A DNA stretch of 64,000 nt. Source: an uncultured Eubacteriales bacterium (GTDB lineage Bacteria; Bacillota; Clostridia; Christensenellales; CAG-138). Shown piece after piece: positions 41,624 through 49,839 of this stretch (positions within the stretch are counted from its first letter, which is position 1; each line of letters begins with the position of its first letter). The notes under the pieces are model-generated. The model was not told where the DNA came from, made no database searches, and saw nothing but the letters and a program-made list of their open reading frames with translations. Made by a program: the position numbers and the translations under genes. Location: contig UREK01000014.1 of the NCBI GenBank assembly GCA_900546845.1, positions 1-64,000 of the forward strand, read 5' to 3'.

Positions 41624-42781
41624 TCAATTATGCATGGTGTCCCGGATCTCCCGGTAAAAGTAGATGGCAATGTAAAACAGCGAGGAATGCCGGATGGAAC
41701 GCGGGTCGTACCCCGTGCGCTCCGCAATGCGCCGCAGCTTGTATTGCAGCGTATTTTTGTGGATGAAAAGCCGCTCCGCCGTCCTGGCGATCGAGCCGTC
41801 GTTATCATAAAAGATTTCAAGCATTGTGAGCTGCCGGGCGATCTCCGCGTCCGTGAAGCCGCGCATGATCTTGCGCACGTATTCCTGCTTTGTGGCGGCG
41901 TCCACCTCGTCGGCAAAAACCTCCATGTTGAGGTCGCTGTATCTGCGCACGGACCATTTATGCGTACGCATGCAGGCGGCAAGCGCACGCTGGGCCTTCA
42001 CGCAGTTCTGATGCATCTCGGTATAACCCGCTGGCCTGTCGTCAATCCCAACGGCAAGGCGCAGATGAAATTCCCGTTCCACACGCGCCTGAAGCGTTTC
42101 CGCAAAGCGCACAAGCTCATCATCCCCCTGCGGTGTCACCAGGCAGATCAGGTTCGAGGCGGCCTTTAGGAACAGGTTGTTCGCATCCGCGCGCTGGATA
42201 TGCTTCTCTATCATCTGCTCGGCGGCGTCAACGGAGCGCAACGCTGCCATATCCTGCGCGTTTTCCGGGTGATAAGCGCTGCACGCAAGTATCCTCCGCG
42301 GGATCAGGATGTCCACCCCAAGCACCATGCCGCGCTCCACGAACAGGGAGTTGATGTTCTTTGGATCCCCGTTGAGCCATTCGTCCAGGTAGCGGTTGCG
42401 GACGTTTTCGCCGATCAGCCGTTGTTCTTCATGATACGCTTCCAAAAGCAGCAGCTCCGTCATCCGCTGGATAATGCGCGCCTGACCCGCCACCTCGTCA
42501 TATTCGCCCGTGACGCCAAGCACGCCCAGCACCCGTTCCTCCATTCGGATCGGATAATTGAGCTCCGAAAGCGCACCTTCGAGCCGCTCATCCCCGCGGA
42601 TGATGAGCTCTGGCAGCTGCCGGGAAAGGAGCTGCCACGCACCCGCATGAAAGCCGCCCACGCACGCTGGGTCGGATGAGGCGATAATGATCCCACGCGG
42701 ATCCACGATGCTGATCTTCTGCGGGATGACGGCGTTCACCTCCGCCACGATCTGTTCCGCCATCCGCCTGGATAATTCCAT
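41624..42781 (-). CDS. CdaR-type sugar-diacid regulator
   Basis: Product of 385 residues from ATG 42779-42781 with GAGGAGG upstream. N-terminal sugar-diacid recognition domain: LSRRMAEQIVAEVNAVIP and GFHAGAWQLL, VLGVLGVTGEYDEV. The C-terminal PucR-like helix-turn-helix is DNDGSIARTAERLFIHKNTL then QYKLRRIAERTG. In E. coli CdaR activates genes for glucarate, galactarate and glycerate use. The adjacent glycerate kinase is the likely target. Confidence 0.92.
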   Translation of the reverse strand: MELSRRMAEQIVAEVNAVIPQKISIVDPRGIIIASSDPACVGGFHAGAWQLLSRQLPELIIRGDERLEGALSELNYPIRMEERVLGVLGVTGEYDEVAGQARIIQRMTELLLLEAYHEEQRLIGENVRNRYLDEWLNGDPKNINSLFVERGMVLGVDILIPRRILACSAYHPENAQDMAALRSVDAAEQMIEKHIQRADANNLFLKAASNLICLVTPQGDDELVRFAETLQARVEREFHLRLAVGIDDRPAGYTEMHQNCVKAQRALAACMRTHKWSVRRYSDLNMEVFADEVDAATKQEYVRKIMRGFTDAEIARQLTMLEIFYDNDGSIARTAERLFIHKNTLQYKLRRIAERTGYDPRSIRHSSLFYIAIYFYREIRDTMHN

Positions 42782-42858
42782 GGTTTCCTCCTCTTGCGGC
42801 GCGTGCCGTTTTTTCAAATTCCCCTTTATTTTCCCGCTTTTGCAGTTATAATTATAGC

Positions 42859-43782
42859 ATGTACGAAGAGATTAAAAAAGCGGCTGTCGCCTCCGGCTTC
42901 GCGGAAGCGTTTTTCCTCGCGCCGCTCCGGCTGGATGCCTGGCGCGCGCGGGCGGAACACCTGGACGTGGGCGCTTCACTGCATTTTGACCCGCGTGCGG
43001 CTTACCCGGAGGCAGGCTGCATCCTGCTTTTGGTATATCCCTACGCGCCCTTCCCGGCCGGGGAGCGGCTGAGCGCCTATTACCTTGCGAGCCAGCGCGG
43101 CTACCTCGCTGCGAAAGAGATCGTGAAACTGCTCTCCGCCTCCGGCTTCGCCTGCGAAATGGCCGCCGTCCCGGCGCGAGCGCTCGCTTTGGCGAACGGC
43201 GTTGGCACTGCGGGCAAAAACGGGCTTTTGCGCATCGGCGCTTATGGTTCCCGCTTCGCGCTTTATACGCTTGCCATAAATAGCCTGACTCCACGTGTGG
43301 AACCGCCTTCAGCCACGCCTTGCCCGCCCGGCTGTGATGCCTGTGCGCGCGCCTGCCCGATGGGCGCGATCGGCCCCAACGGCCTCAACGCGACGCGCTG
43401 CATGCGCTATGCGATGGACGGCGCAGCCTATCCTTTCTCCGTATATGAAGCGCAGCGCACGCATATGGGGTGCGAGCTCTGCCAGGCCGCGTGTCCGCAA
43501 AACGCCATGCTCCCACAAGGCGCGCCAAGCGAAGCGGAGCAGATGGCGTTCGCCCTGCCGCGCCTCATCGCGGGGGACGCGGCGGCTGCGCGCAGGCTCG
43601 TCGGCCGGAATATGACCGGCAACGGAAAGCTCACGGCGGAGGCGGTATGCTTTGCCGCGCGCGATGGGCTTTATGCTGCCGAGATCCGCGCCGCGCTGGA
43701 AACCTCTCCTTTCCCAGCGGTCAAGCGGGCCGCGGGGTGGGCATTACAACGGTATTTTCATGAAAACATAATAGATCTTTGA
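42859..43782 (+). CDS. Epoxyqueuosine reductase-like 4Fe-4S protein
   Basis: Product of 307 residues. Two 4Fe-4S clusters are encoded by CPPGCDACARACPMGAI and GCELCQAACPQNA. The arrangement follows QueG, but the protein is shorter than E. coli QueG and N-terminal cobalamin-binding features are not clear, so it may be a QueG relative. A C-terminal HEAT-like segment (AEVCFAARDGLYAAEIRAAL) follows. Divergent from the cdaR-type gene with only 77 bp between them. Confidence 0.8.
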   Translation: MYEEIKKAAVASGFAEAFFLAPLRLDAWRARAEHLDVGASLHFDPRAAYPEAGCILLLVYPYAPFPAGERLSAYYLASQRGYLAAKEIVKLLSASGFACEMAAVPARALALANGVGTAGKNGLLRIGAYGSRFALYTLAINSLTPRVEPPSATPCPPGCDACARACPMGAIGPNGLNATRCMRYAMDGAAYPFSVYEAQRTHMGCELCQAACPQNAMLPQGAPSEAEQMAFALPRLIAGDAAAARRLVGRNMTGNGKLTAEAVCFAARDGLYAAEIRAALETSPFPAVKRAAGWALQRYFHENIIDL

Positions 43783-43897
43783 GGGTTTTGTAACAGTTTT
43801 GTGATACATTTTCCCGGCGTTTGGTGTATACTAGACTTGCAAGTGAGAAAACTGGCAGTGATGAAAGTTCCCCCCTTTCAAACCAACCGTTTTCAGG

Positions 43898-43928
43898 CGG
43901 CTCCCTTCTTTGGGAGCCGTTTTTTTGC
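43898..43928 (+). terminator. Terminator after QueG-like gene
   Basis: Stem CGGCTCCC/GGGAGCCG (43898-43919), 6-base loop, followed by eight T. About 115 bases separate it from the gene; that interval has a TATACT hexamer (43827-43832) but no clear -35, so a short separate transcript is possible. Confidence 0.9.
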
Positions 43929-43937
43929 GTTTTCCGC

Positions 43938-43966
43938 TTGCATTCGGGCGCGATACAGGGTAGAAT
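43938..43966 (+). promoter_or_regulatory. Promoter of the SRP RNA gene
   Basis: TTGCAT at 43938-43943, 17-base spacer, TAGAAT at 43961-43966, placing the start near 43,972 at the beginning of the RNA. Confidence 0.7.
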
Positions 43967-43971
43967 AGTCA

Positions 43972-44245
43972 TGCCGCGCTAGGCGGGGAGTTAGCGGTGC
44001 CCTATACCTGCAATCCGCTACAGCAGGGTACAATCCCCGTTTTGAGGCTTGAACTTGTGGGGTCTGGGATCGGTAAGGAGCGTTGATCGCCGGGTCCTGT
44101 GCAATCGGCATCTGTGAACCATGTCAGGTCCTGACGGAAGCAGCATTAAGCGGAGCAGCCGATGTGCCGCGGGTTTGCCTGGCAGGAGCCGCCTGCCGCA
44201 TATTCCGCCCGGAAGCGCATTGCCAAGAAACGGGTGCGCGGCAAG
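43972..44245 (+). ncRNA. ffs: Signal recognition particle RNA, large bacterial type
   Basis: The sequence follows the Bacillus-type 6S/SRP RNA with an Alu domain: CCGCGCTAGGCGGGGAG near the 5' end, GGTGCCCTATACCTGCAA and CAATCCGCTA, then the conserved core GAACCATGTCAGGTCC, TGACGGAAGCAGCATTAAG and GTGCCGC. The 3' end (GTGCGCGGCA) pairs with the 5' end. Length about 274 bases, as expected. It scaffolds Ffh in targeting membrane proteins. A promoter lies upstream and a terminator follows at once. Confidence 0.95.
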
Positions 44246-44246
44246 C

Positions 44247-44280
44247 AAAAACGCGATGGAGCAATTTCCATCGCGTTTTT
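44247..44280 (+). terminator. Terminator after SRP RNA
   Basis: Near-perfect stem of about 14 bp (AAAAACGCGATGGA with TCCATCGCGTTTTT) and a GCAATT loop. It is bidirectional and also ends the convergent thioesterase gene. Confidence 0.88.
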
Positions 44281-44289
44281 GCTTGCCGT

Positions 44290-44667
44290 TTATTTCAGCT
44301 TCGCAAGGAACTTCTCGTTGTTGACGATAAAACGCTCGTGCGTGCCTTCGCCAACTGTGCCGCGTGCGTCGCAGGCGCGCACCGCGAACACCAGCCTACG
44401 CCGGTCGATTTCCACAAGCTCACTTTCACAGGTCACTTCCCCACCTACGAGCGTCGCCGCCACGTGCTTCACGTCAATCCGTGTGCCGACCGTGCCCTCG
44501 CCTTCGGCAAGATGCGGCTGGATGCTCTCCATAGCCGTATTTTCCATCAAAGCGATCATCGCGGGCGTGGCGAACACGGGCAGGAGCCCGCTGCCGTAAG
44601 CCACAGCGGTATCCTTTTCCTGCACCGAAACGGTCTTTTTGTTTTTGAGTCCCGGTTCAAGCATCAT
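44290..44667 (-). CDS. FlK-like hotdog thioesterase
   Basis: Product of 125 residues with FlK-type thioesterase features: GSGLLPVFATPAMIALMENTA, EGEGTVGTRIDVKHVAATL and EGTHERFIV. FlK hydrolyses fluoroacetyl-CoA, but most relatives have other acyl-CoA substrates. It is transcribed with, and just downstream of, a thiolase and CoA-transferase cluster, which suggests control of short acyl-CoA pools. A terminator (44,681) separates it from the thiolase gene. Confidence 0.85.
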   Translation of the reverse strand: MMLEPGLKNKKTVSVQEKDTAVAYGSGLLPVFATPAMIALMENTAMESIQPHLAEGEGTVGTRIDVKHVAATLVGGEVTCESELVEIDRRRLVFAVRACDARGTVGEGTHERFIVNNEKFLAKLK

Positions 44668-44680
44668 ATCCCTCCGTTTG

Positions 44681-44717
44681 AAAAAGCGGGGCGGCCCTTC
44701 CGGGCAGCCCCGCTTTG
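44681..44717 (-). terminator. Terminator after thiolase gene
   Basis: Stem AAAGCGGGGC/GCCCCGCTTT (44683-44692 with 44707-44716) around a GC-rich loop, with TTTTT after the stem on the minus strand. Confidence 0.8.
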
Positions 44718-44730
44718 CGTCAGTTTATTG

Positions 44731-45912
44731 TTACAGTGCTTCCACGATCGTGGCAACGCCCATGCCGCCGCCGATGCAGAGCGTCGCAAGACCGGTCTTC
44801 TTGCCGGAATGCTTGAGCTCGTAGAGCAGCGTCACGAGGATGCGGCAGCCGGAGGCGCCGATCGGGTGGCCCAGCGCGATTGCGCCGCCGTTGACGTTGA
44901 CCTTGGACTTGTCAAAGCCCAGCTCGTTCGCAACGGCCACAGACTGGGCGGCGAACGCTTCATTGGCTTCGATGAGGTCGATCTGGTCAAGCGTCATGCC
45001 GGTCTTCTTGAGCGCCTTACGGGTCGCGTAGACGGGGCCAACGCCCATGATGGACGGATCCACGCCCGCGCTCGCGCCGCCGATGAACTTTGCCATGGGC
45101 GTGACACCGAGCTCCTTCGCCTTCTCCGCCGTCATGATGACGAGCGCGGCAGCGCCGTCGTTGATGCCGGAAGCGTTCGCGGCGGTAACGGTGCCGTCCT
45201 TCTTGAAGGCGGGCTTGAGCTTGCTGATGCTTTCCGCGGTTACGCCCGCGCGCGGGAATTCATCCACCTTGAAGTCGACGATCTCCTTCTTGACCTTTAC
45301 GGGGACGGGGACGATCTCCTCGTCGAACTTGCCGGCCTTCTGCGCGGCTTCGCACTTCTGCTGGCTCCAAGCGGCGAATTCATCCTGCATTTCGCGGGTG
45401 ACACCGTATTTCTCAGCGACATTCTCGGCGGTGATGCCCATGTGGTAATCGTTGAACGCATCCCAGAGGCCGTCCTTAATCATCACGTCCACAACCTTGC
45501 CGTCGTTCATGCGGTAGCCAAAGCGCGCCTGGGGCAGCGCATAGGGCGCGGCGCTCATGTTCTCCATGCCGCCAACGACCATCACATCCGCCTCGCCAGC
45601 CTCGATCATCGCAGCCGCCATGTTCACGACCTTGAGGCCGGAGCCGCACACATTGTTGATCGTGAGCGCAGGAACCTCCACCGGGATACCGGCCTTCACA
45701 GCCGCCTGGCGGGCAGGGCTCTGGCCAAGGCCAGCCTGCAGGACGTTGCCCATGAGCACTTCATCCACATCCTCGGGCTTGATGCCCGCGCGGCGGATCG
45801 CCTCTTTGATCACGATCGCACCAAGCTCAACAGCAGGCGTATTCGTCAGGGAGCCGCCGAATTTGCCAAGTGCCGTCCGGCACGCGCCAGCCAATACGAT
45901 TTCCTTTGCCAT
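44731..45912 (-). CDS. thlA: Acetyl-CoA acetyltransferase (thiolase)
   Basis: Product of 393 residues from ATG 45910-45912, chosen because AGGAG is eight bases upstream. Catalytic residues: acyl-enzyme Cys in NNVCGSGLKVVN, His in GGAIALGHPIGASG and Cys in CIGGGMG. It condenses two acetyl-CoA to acetoacetyl-CoA or runs in reverse. Downstream of CoA-transferase subunits, so the cluster probably converts acetoacetate and acetyl-CoA. Confidence 0.95.
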   Translation of the reverse strand: MAKEIVLAGACRTALGKFGGSLTNTPAVELGAIVIKEAIRRAGIKPEDVDEVLMGNVLQAGLGQSPARQAAVKAGIPVEVPALTINNVCGSGLKVVNMAAAMIEAGEADVMVVGGMENMSAAPYALPQARFGYRMNDGKVVDVMIKDGLWDAFNDYHMGITAENVAEKYGVTREMQDEFAAWSQQKCEAAQKAGKFDEEIVPVPVKVKKEIVDFKVDEFPRAGVTAESISKLKPAFKKDGTVTAANASGINDGAAALVIMTAEKAKELGVTPMAKFIGGASAGVDPSIMGVGPVYATRKALKKTGMTLDQIDLIEANEAFAAQSVAVANELGFDKSKVNVNGGAIALGHPIGASGCRILVTLLYELKHSGKKTGLATLCIGGGMGVATIVEAL

Positions 45913-45965
45913 AGTCATTTCTCCTTAAAATTAAAATAATTAATTGGTCGGTTCAAAACCAAAGG

Positions 45966-46625
45966 TTACGCCATGGGCTTCAGGTCGGGGCTGATAATGA
46001 GCTTCGCTTCCGTTGCGGCCTGAATCTCTTCTACGGTGAATTCGGGGTTGTATTCGCGCAGCACGATGCCTTCCGGGGTGATGTCCATCACGCCCATCTC
46101 GGTGACGATCATATTCACACAGTTGATCGCGGTATAGGGCAGGCGGCACTTGGTGAGAATCTTCGGGTTGCCCTTCGCGGTGTGCTCCATTGCGACGATA
46201 ACTTTCTTCGCACCAACGAGCAGATCCATCGCGCCGCCCATGCCGGGCATCTTCTTGCCAGGGATGATCCAGTTGGCAAGGCCGCCTTCCTGGTCAACCT
46301 CGAGGCCGCCGAGAACTACCGCGTCCACATGGCCGCCGCGGATGAGGCCGAAGCTGTCCGCAGAATCGGTGAACGCGCCGCCGGGTACGATGGAGGAAGC
46401 GGAACCGCCCGCATCAACAACATGCATCGGATCGGCGTTCGCTTCGTCCGGCGCGGGGCCCTGGCCGACGATGCCGAGCTCGGAATGCACGGTCACTTGG
46501 ATGCCTTCCGGCAGGAAAGAGGTGCACAGCACAGGAAGGCCGATGCCGAGGTTTACCACCATGCCGTCGGTGAATTCCTGCGCGACGCGCTTTGCGATAA
46601 AGGGTTTAATCAAGCTTTTTTCCAT
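45966..46625 (-). CDS. 3-oxoacid CoA-transferase subunit B
   Basis: Product of 219 residues with the family-I subunit B pattern: AKRVAQEFTDGMVVNLGIGLP, VHSELGIVGQGPAPDEA (the Glu of SELG is the catalytic residue; most relatives have SENG), and VVDAGGSASSIVPGGA. GGGAGG precedes ATG 46623-46625. It follows subunit A by 1 bp. The heterodimer moves CoA between acyl-CoA and acetoacetate. Confidence 0.92.
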   Translation of the reverse strand: MEKSLIKPFIAKRVAQEFTDGMVVNLGIGLPVLCTSFLPEGIQVTVHSELGIVGQGPAPDEANADPMHVVDAGGSASSIVPGGAFTDSADSFGLIRGGHVDAVVLGGLEVDQEGGLANWIIPGKKMPGMGGAMDLLVGAKKVIVAMEHTAKGNPKILTKCRLPYTAINCVNMIVTEMGVMDITPEGIVLREYNPEFTVEEIQAATEAKLIISPDLKPMA

Positions 46626-46626
46626 C

Positions 46627-47316
46627 TTATTTGCCCTCCCTGATTACGATGTAGTCGACCAAGATGCCCGGCGTCATGACGTTTTCAGGCTCGATCTCGC
46701 CGACCTCCACAAGGTGCTCCGCCTCAACGATCACGATGTCGGCCGCAGTCGCCATCACGCGGTTGAAATTCTGCGCGGAGCCTTTATACCAAACGTTGCC
46801 CAGCTTGTCTACTTTATAGGCGCCGATGAGCGCGATGTCCGCACGCAGGGGCTTCATGACAAGGTAATCCCTGCCGTCATAATTAACCTTGCCGCGCACG
46901 AGGGGGCTATCTTCCACAAGTGTGCCTACGCCGGTCGGCGTGATGACGCCGCCGAGGCCCGCGCCGCCCGCGCGGATCATTTCCGCGAGGCTGCCCTGCG
47001 GAACAAGATCCACCTTCAGCTCGCCCTTTGCCCACTTTTCGACCGCCTCCGGGTTGGTGCCGAGATGGCTGCCGATGTAGCCTTCGATCTGGCCGTTGTG
47101 GATCATTTTTGCCCAGCTGTAATATTCATCCCCATCCGGCCCGTTCAACTTGGACGAATCGTTGTGGATGGTGTGGAAATGGCCCTTGCCGCTCTTGGAA
47201 AGCGCGTCGATCACGCTGAGCGCGCTGCCGCAGCCGACAAAGCCGCCCATCATGATCGTAGCTCCATCCGGAATGAGATCGACGGCCTGCTGCGCGGTGA
47301 TGATCTTGTTTCTCAT
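46627..47316 (-). CDS. 3-oxoacid CoA-transferase subunit A
   Basis: Product of 229 residues from ATG 47314-47316 with CAGGAGG upstream; the longer reading was rejected. Features: AVDLIPDGATIMMGGFVGCG (glycine-rich CoA site), VPQGSLAEMIRAGGAGLGG and PLVRGKVNYDGRDYLVMKPL. First gene of the CoA cluster (A, B, thiolase, thioesterase). No promoter was clearly seen in the 160-base gap upstream. Confidence 0.92.
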   Translation of the reverse strand: MRNKIITAQQAVDLIPDGATIMMGGFVGCGSALSVIDALSKSGKGHFHTIHNDSSKLNGPDGDEYYSWAKMIHNGQIEGYIGSHLGTNPEAVEKWAKGELKVDLVPQGSLAEMIRAGGAGLGGVITPTGVGTLVEDSPLVRGKVNYDGRDYLVMKPLRADIALIGAYKVDKLGNVWYKGSAQNFNRVMATAADIVIVEAEHLVEVGEIEPENVMTPGILVDYIVIREGK

Positions 47317-47483
47317 AGAAATCCTCCTGTTATTAATGAACCTTCGCCGCTTTCGCGGTATATGGCAAGTAAGGCGTGTGGCTTTACCCACGCTTTTCTA
47401 TTTTACGCCAGGCGGCATGCAATGTCAAATGGTTCCGCGGAAAACAGGGTCTTTTTTCATACCGCGTCCATATGGGATTCCGC

Positions 47484-49670
47484 CTATGTATCAAGTTCCA
47501 ACATGGCGCGCGCGATGTCGAACTTCAGTTTTGTGTACTTGGTATCCGCCGGAATCTCGAGCATCACGAGCACGAGGCGCGCGTCCTCCTCCGAGACGCC
47601 CGTTCGATAGCCGACAAACCAGGAGATTTCACGGCTCTTATTGGCCCCGATCTCCGCCGTGCCCGTTTTGGCTGCGACGACACAGCTCGTCACCTTGAGC
47701 TCACGCCCCGTTCCGTTGATGGTGCGGTCCACAACGTCCTTGAGCATAGGCGTGATCGTCTCGATCGCCGCATCCGAGATGACGTTTTCCTTCCAGAGCC
47801 TGTTCTCATGCTTCTCCACCACCTCGTATTTCACGCCATTTTCCTCGTAGATCCCCTCCACGACATAAGGGACGGCGATGTCGCCCCCATTTGCAAGCGC
47901 AGAAAACATCGACGCAAGCTGCAGCGGCGTTACGAGGATCTCGCCCTGGCCGTAGCCGCTGTCCGCGAGGAGCTTGTAGCTCATCTCGGTATCGTCGTTT
48001 ACAAGCTGAGGCTCCGCCACGCCGATGTCGAATGGGATGCTCTCGGTAAAGCCAATGGCCGCCATATAGCTTTCAAATGCTTCCCAGCCAGTGAGGAGCG
48101 CCGCATTGGCAAAGTAGATATTATCCGAATGGATGAACGCCTTGCGCATGTTGAGCGGCCCGCTGATGGGGTAGTTCACATGCGTACGCTTGATGGGCGT
48201 CCAGATCCACGCGCCGTACTCGGTGGGCGTCCAGTAGTCGTCGTCGATCTGACTGTCGTCAAAGGCGTATTCCGGGTCCAATATGCCCAAGTCAAGCGCC
48301 GCCGCGCCCGTGAACGCCTTCATCGTGGAGCCGGGCGGATAAAGGCCCTGTGTCACACGGTTGATAAGGGGCTTCGCCGGGTCGTTGAGCAGGGCGCTGT
48401 AATCCTTCTGGCTGATGCCCCGCGTGAACAGGTTTAGGTCGTATGCTGGATACGAGCTCATCGCCTGCACCGCGCCCGTAAGCGGGTTCATCACGATGAC
48501 CGCGCCCGCTGTCGTATCCCCAAACAGCACGAGGTCCATCACCTCGTCCAGCCGTTGTTGGAGCGCCACGTCGATCGTCAGCTCCAGATCGTAGCCGTCC
48601 ACTGGATCCTTCCGGTACAGCGTGCGGCGGTTCGTGCCTTCCGCCGTGCGGATATAGATCAGCTCCCCGTCCTTTCCGCGCAGCTGCTGCTCATACTGTT
48701 TTTCGAGGCCAAGCCGGCCGACAATGGAGTCCGAAGTATAGAGGCCGTCCAGCTCCGTGCGCCCTTCGTTGAGCGCAGCGAGCTCCGCTTCGAGCTCCTC
48801 TTTGCTGGATGACGGCACCGCGCCCACATAGCCGATCAGGTGCGCGAGCAGCAAGCCATATGGGTATTCCCGCTGGACTCCATAATTGCCATAGTCTATC
48901 CCCACGCCCGTAACAAGCAGAAGCTGCTCCGCCGTGGAGTCGGAAAGTTCGTCGCTGTAAAACTGCTTGAGCACGGCGACATCGTTATATTCTTTTTTGA
49001 GCGCCTTTCGGATCTCCTCCTCCGTCATGCCAAGAAGCGGGGAAATCTGCGCAATGAAGAGCGCCTCATCCTCAATTTTGGAAGGGGCGGCGTAAACGCT
49101 GATCGTGCCGACGGTAGCTGCGAGCAGCGAGCCGTCCGAAAGGATCTCGCCGCGCTCGGCGGGGAGCGCGGCTACGCGCACCGTATCCCCCCATTCCATC
49201 TCAGGGAAGATCAGCGCCGGCGTCCATTCGATGCACCATTCTCCGCCTTCGCGCGTTGCGAGAACGCTGAAGCTGTTCTCCATCTCCCCCGCCACTTCCG
49301 AAGCATAGGCCCCGTCAAACGTCGCTTTACAGAGGATCTCTCCGCTTGTAACGGAAAGGTTTTTGTACTCCACGGCCGTAATGCCGAGCGCGCTGAAAAT
49401 GTTGGTGTATTTTTCAATAAATTCCTGCTCGGTAACACGGTTCTTCTTTGTTTCCTCACCGTCGTTGCGCGCGGAGGAAGCGAGCAGCGCGTAAGCGCCC
49501 GGGTAGTCCTTCGCGGTGATACACGCAAGGAAATGTTCGATCGCCGCCTGGCCCGAACGCTGTTCCGCCTGCGCGCAGCCCGCAGCACAGGGCAGTGCAA
49601 AGCCGAGCAGCAGCACCGCCGCCAGGATGCGTTTGATTGCTTTGTTCCGTTTCGTATGTTTCAATTTCAT
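47484..49670 (-). CDS. MecA-like penicillin-binding protein
   Basis: Product of 728 residues from ATG 49668-49670. Lipoprotein-like or uncleaved signal anchor at residues 9-34 (LLGFALPCAAGC). A MecA-type N-terminal NTF2-like domain (about 40-160) is followed by a PBP dimerisation domain and the transpeptidase with PGSTMKAFTG (Ser nucleophile), SDNIYFANAA and AKTGTAEIG. It crosslinks peptidoglycan. An alternative ATG at 49716-49718 would add 16 residues; neither has a strong ribosome site. Confidence 0.9.
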   Translation of the reverse strand: MKLKHTKRNKAIKRILAAVLLLGFALPCAAGCAQAEQRSGQAAIEHFLACITAKDYPGAYALLASSARNDGEETKKNRVTEQEFIEKYTNIFSALGITAVEYKNLSVTSGEILCKATFDGAYASEVAGEMENSFSVLATREGGEWCIEWTPALIFPEMEWGDTVRVAALPAERGEILSDGSLLAATVGTISVYAAPSKIEDEALFIAQISPLLGMTEEEIRKALKKEYNDVAVLKQFYSDELSDSTAEQLLLVTGVGIDYGNYGVQREYPYGLLLAHLIGYVGAVPSSSKEELEAELAALNEGRTELDGLYTSDSIVGRLGLEKQYEQQLRGKDGELIYIRTAEGTNRRTLYRKDPVDGYDLELTIDVALQQRLDEVMDLVLFGDTTAGAVIVMNPLTGAVQAMSSYPAYDLNLFTRGISQKDYSALLNDPAKPLINRVTQGLYPPGSTMKAFTGAAALDLGILDPEYAFDDSQIDDDYWTPTEYGAWIWTPIKRTHVNYPISGPLNMRKAFIHSDNIYFANAALLTGWEAFESYMAAIGFTESIPFDIGVAEPQLVNDDTEMSYKLLADSGYGQGEILVTPLQLASMFSALANGGDIAVPYVVEGIYEENGVKYEVVEKHENRLWKENVISDAAIETITPMLKDVVDRTINGTGRELKVTSCVVAAKTGTAEIGANKSREISWFVGYRTGVSEEDARLVLVMLEIPADTKYTKLKFDIARAMLELDT

Positions 49671-49809
49671 GCTCTCCAGGGCGCCTCGGCGCTCCGTTTT
49701 CTTTTTCGGTATCCCCATCCGCTTTCCCGCGAATGGATTAGATTCATTATAGCTTGGCAACAATCTCCTGTAAACGGTTAGGGGCGCCTGCGGGACATAA
49801 TTCGTTAAT

Positions 49810-49839
49810 TTGACACATTCCATGCCGGGAGGCTATAAT
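49810..49839 (+). promoter_or_regulatory. Near-consensus promoter overlapping a start region
   Basis: TTGACA (49810-49815), 18-base spacer, TATAAT (49834-49839). The -10 box touches the ATG at 49840 and the spacer includes GGGAGG. Either this is the promoter and the mRNA starts near the second ATG (49849), or the hexamers are fortuitous around a normal ribosome site. Confidence 0.55.

Noticed and set aside
44083..45939. Long plus-strand open frame across SRP RNA and thiolase
   Set aside because: It overlaps a structural RNA and is antisense to the thioesterase and thiolase genes.
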